DNA from: OM182 bacterium BACL3 MAG-120619-bin3
GTDB lineage: Bacteria; Pseudomonadota; Gammaproteobacteria; Pseudomonadales; Pseudohongiellaceae
Direction of reading: 5' to 3'
Length of the DNA: 52,847 bases
NCBI GenBank assembly: GCA_001438145.1
Contig: LICD01000003.1
Location: 1 to 52,847 of the forward strand
Shown: positions 50,643 to 52,847 of the stretch, piece after piece
Layout of the letters: each line of letters opens with the position of its first letter
Numbering within the stretch: the first letter of the stretch is position 1
Translations under genes and position numbers: made by a program
Notes under the pieces: generated by a model
What the model was told of the DNA's origin: nothing
Seen by the model: only the letters and a program-made list of their open reading frames with translations
Database searches by the model: none

Positions 50643-51671
50643 TCAACGATCACGAAGAAAATTTACCGCACGATCCGGAAAATCGGTGAAGGCACCATCG
50701 ATTCCAGCCTCGAAGAAAAACGCGTCAAGCATGTCCTCGAAGCTACCTGCCCACTCAGCCACCTGGCCCTCGTCTGCCCTGAAAGTATACGGATGCACCT
50801 GCATGCCATTGGCATGCGCAAGCGCCACAAGGTTGCTGATCCTCAGGTTGCCCGGCGTAGAATCCGGCGCAATGAGAAGGCTTTTGTCTGGACCAAAGCC
50901 ATCGGCGTAGCGCCCCACTTCTTGCATGCCGCTTTCGTTAAACATCCACTGGTATTCTTCGTCGTCGCCAACGAGCATGACCAGATTTAGGTCGATGCCG
51001 GCCTCGGGGAGGATCTCGTCGCGCAGGCGTTTAACCTCCTCCCAACTAAAGGTTTGCAAAAATACCTTTTGTTCTTTGCTCGCATAGCCATAGGCCTTGA
51101 GTTCGGCGACCACTGCGCGGCCAAGGTCTTTGCCTTCGGCCAAATGAAATTCGGGTGATTTTATTTCGGGATAGATACCTACGTCGCGGCCCGTAGACTT
51201 ATTCATCCCTTGAATCAATTCTAACTCTTCGGCCAGCGTCGCAATGCGAAACGAGGAAGTGTTCATCGGAAAACGCGCGGCGTAGCCCTGCACGCGCTCG
51301 CCCTCGACGACCCGCGCACCTTCGCTCGCCGCGAGTTGACGAATCTCTGCAAGCGTAAAATCGATCGCGTAGTGTTTCCCGTCTGCGCGCGCCCGACCCG
51401 GAAATTTTTCAGCCACATCAGTGGTTCGATCCAGCGTGATATCGTGGATGACAATAAGCTGATCGTCTTTGGTCATGACTACATCTTGCTCGATGTAATC
51501 GGCGCCCATGGCATAGGCCATCGCCTTCGCTTCGAGCGTGTGCTCGGGAAGATAGCCGCTCGCGCCACGATGGGCGACCACCACCTTTTGAGCAAACGCA
51601 CCCGATGAAGTTATGACCGCCATAGCTAACACTCCGAAAACTTGCATTGCACGCTGCAGTAGATTCAACAT
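50643..51671 (-). CDS. glpQ: Periplasmic glycerophosphodiester phosphodiesterase
   Basis: 342 residues with a signal peptide (1-28). The TIM-barrel GDPD signature is complete: H34-R35 in HRGASGYLPEHT, E43, E61 and D63 in IEQDVVMT, and H76 in VIHDITLDRTT. The length and the GDPD insert fit periplasmic GlpQ, which releases glycerol-3-phosphate from deacylated phospholipids using calcium. No glpT or other phosphate-uptake gene is adjacent. The gene is 36 bases downstream of the barrel gene at 51708 on the same strand. Confidence 0.93.
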   Translation of the reverse strand: MLNLLQRAMQVFGVLAMAVITSSGAFAQKVVVAHRGASGYLPEHTLEAKAMAYAMGADYIEQDVVMTKDDQLIVIHDITLDRTTDVAEKFPGRARADGKHYAIDFTLAEIRQLAASEGARVVEGERVQGYAARFPMNTSSFRIATLAEELELIQGMNKSTGRDVGIYPEIKSPEFHLAEGKDLGRAVVAELKAYGYASKEQKVFLQTFSWEEVKRLRDEILPEAGIDLNLVMLVGDDEEYQWMFNESGMQEVGRYADGFGPDKSLLIAPDSTPGNLRISNLVALAHANGMQVHPYTFRADEGQVAEWAGSFEDMLDAFFFEAGIDGAFTDFPDRAVNFLRDR

Positions 51672-51707
51672 AGGTAATACTCTTATTTTCTCTTTGATGT
51701 ATCGCGA

Positions 51708-52847
51708 TTAGGAACCGAAGCGATACCTTAACTTAATTGCGAGGGTGTCGACTATCGTATCCGTCCATGACTGCACCAACAAATCTTGGAAAGTTTCGAA
51801 GCTATCGGTAGGCAGATTGCTGCCGCGTGTGTACACAACGAATAGATCCGAAAGCGGGGCAATCTCCCACCGGTAGCGCGCTTGGAAAGTGAGCCTGCTA
51901 ATGGTGAAATTATCAGAATCGTCGTCAGATTTAGCGACCGGTTGTAGGAAGTCCAAATTTTGTGAATCAACCTGCCAGAATCGATCCTCGAACGCCTTAA
52001 GCGCAGTCCATTGCAACGTAAACCGAAGCTGCTGCCACGCGTTTAGAAAATAATTCATCTCTAGCTGCGGCGCCCATTGGTGGGACTCAAAACTGGTATA
52101 CGAGCCGCTCCCTTTGTGGACTAGCAGCGCTTCCCGGTCGGTATAGTCAAGCCTCAAATCACTCGAAAAGCGATCATTAGGTCGCCATGTGAATCGAGCC
52201 GAAGCACCAGTTCTCGCGGGCCCAAGTTCATCTTGATCAAGGTTTAGATCGAAATTGAACGCTAGCTTATCGGCGGGGTTAGTTCTAAAGCCGAGATTTA
52301 ATCCGTACCGGCCCTCCACTTTAAAATCGCCTGTTCCGCGACCGAGTCGATCATCGATGCGCTCAGGGAAATAACGCAGACTGACGTCATAAGTATTGTT
52401 ATTAAGGGTGTTGTAGCCGCGGTTTAAAAACAACCCTAGCCTGACTGGTTCGCCATCAGTATTCCATTGGTTAGATATAAATAAACTTGTTGTTCGCTGC
52501 CTGAGACCTGGAACGTCTGACTCAATATTGAACATGTTGTAGTCCAAATTCATCTGGTCATTGCGGGTTAGAAAGCCGAGTTCATTTATATCGAGGGTGT
52601 CATCGATATAAGTCGCGCGCAGGCCATGCTCTAGACCCCTGCGCGGGCGGAAAGCGACATCACCAAGGAAACCATTCCCCGTTTTGCCATCGACGTTGCT
52701 ATGCATTATTTGCGTGTCGATCACAAATCGGTTGTCTGCCGAAAAATAATGCATGTCGACGGCATGTGCCGTCGCATCGATTGTTGGGTGCGAAAGGTTA
52801 GTACCCATCCACCCTATTGCACGGCGTCCGCCACTGCTGGTGTCTTC
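51708..52847 (-). CDS. Outer-membrane beta-barrel protein (DUF5916-like), C-terminal part
   Basis: The frame is open to the right edge of the window, so the gene starts outside it; an internal Met at 52808 is not a credible start. The 379 residues present are alternating beta strands of a barrel, with aromatic girdles (FNFDLNLDQDELGP, ARFTWRPNDRFSSDLRLDYT) and a C-terminal LAIKLRYRFGS. The strands LFVVYTRGS and LTFQARYRWEIAPLSDLF are typical of the C-terminal domain of DUF5916 proteins. Those usually carry an N-terminal carbohydrate-binding-type beta domain, which would lie outside. Function unknown. Confidence 0.75.
   Translation of the reverse strand, partial: EDTSSGGRRAIGWMGTNLSHPTIDATAHAVDMHYFSADNRFVIDTQIMHSNVDGKTGNGFLGDVAFRPRRGLEHGLRATYIDDTLDINELGFLTRNDQMNLDYNMFNIESDVPGLRQRTTSLFISNQWNTDGEPVRLGLFLNRGYNTLNNNTYDVSLRYFPERIDDRLGRGTGDFKVEGRYGLNLGFRTNPADKLAFNFDLNLDQDELGPARTGASARFTWRPNDRFSSDLRLDYTDREALLVHKGSGSYTSFESHQWAPQLEMNYFLNAWQQLRFTLQWTALKAFEDRFWQVDSQNLDFLQPVAKSDDDSDNFTISRLTFQARYRWEIAPLSDLFVVYTRGSNLPTDSFETFQDLLVQSWTDTIVDTLAIKLRYRFGS

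Overview
The window looks like ordinary chromosome from a gammaproteobacterium, probably a marine heterotroph of the Cellvibrionales/Halieaceae type. The class call rests on a Pseudomonas-type ferredoxin-NADP reductase, Uup, ZntB and YnjBCD homologues, MscS channels and a TonB-dependent receptor. The family call is a guess from gene content (periplasmic quinoproteins, copper monooxygenase-like protein, malonate uptake). I saw no tRNA, rRNA, CRISPR array, insertion sequence or integrase. Coding density is high and no gene-free stretch exceeds 300 bases, except a decayed regulatory locus at about 20.5-21.3 kb.

Layout. 1-3.9 kb: end of a class I/II aminotransferase, fpr (TTG start) and a divergent RND/MMPL exporter, closed by a strong bidirectional terminator. 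4.0-6.7 kb: a redoxin/cytochrome c/copper-monooxygenase fusion and an inositol-phosphatase-family enzyme. 6.8-10.4 kb: DprE1-like, DprE2-like and HAD-UbiA genes, together a probable pathway for polyprenyl-phosphate D-arabinofuranose. 10.5-15.4 kb: SRAP protein, CHRD protein, a cytochrome-quinoprotein lipoprotein, VOC, MOSC and a small membrane protein. 15.5-20.5 kb: ZntB, MscS, Uup and pirin. 20.5-21.3 kb: remnant of azoR and a LysR pseudogene. 21.4-24 kb: secreted basic protein, M48 lipoprotein and a second MscS. 24.1-26.6 kb: diheme cytochrome and PQQ alcohol dehydrogenase. 26.8-34.3 kb: seven tightly spaced genes, madL-madM-matB-radical SAM-ynjB-ynjC-ynjD. 34.5-47.8 kb: secreted propeller protein, several hydrolases, unknown envelope proteins, an asparaginase-domain protein, a drug/metabolite transporter, HNH nuclease and a short-chain dehydrogenase. 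48-52.8 kb: TonB receptor, glycerophosphodiesterase and the C-terminal part of an outer-membrane barrel protein cut by the window edge.

How the genes fit together. Three units stand out. (1) The dprE1/dprE2/ubiA-HAD operon would convert phosphoribosyl diphosphate and a polyprenyl phosphate into an arabinofuranose donor, a chemistry best known from mycobacteria. (2) The madLM-matB set would import malonate and activate it to malonyl-CoA. It runs directly into a SPASM-type radical SAM enzyme of unknown substrate, overlapping an orphan ABC importer. This is the best candidate for an undescribed functional unit. (3) A periplasmic oxidation set (PQQ alcohol dehydrogenase with a lanthanide-type Asp-x-Asp motif, its cytochrome, and a second heme-quinoprotein) points to alcohol or aldehyde oxidation. 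PQQ synthesis genes are not in this window.
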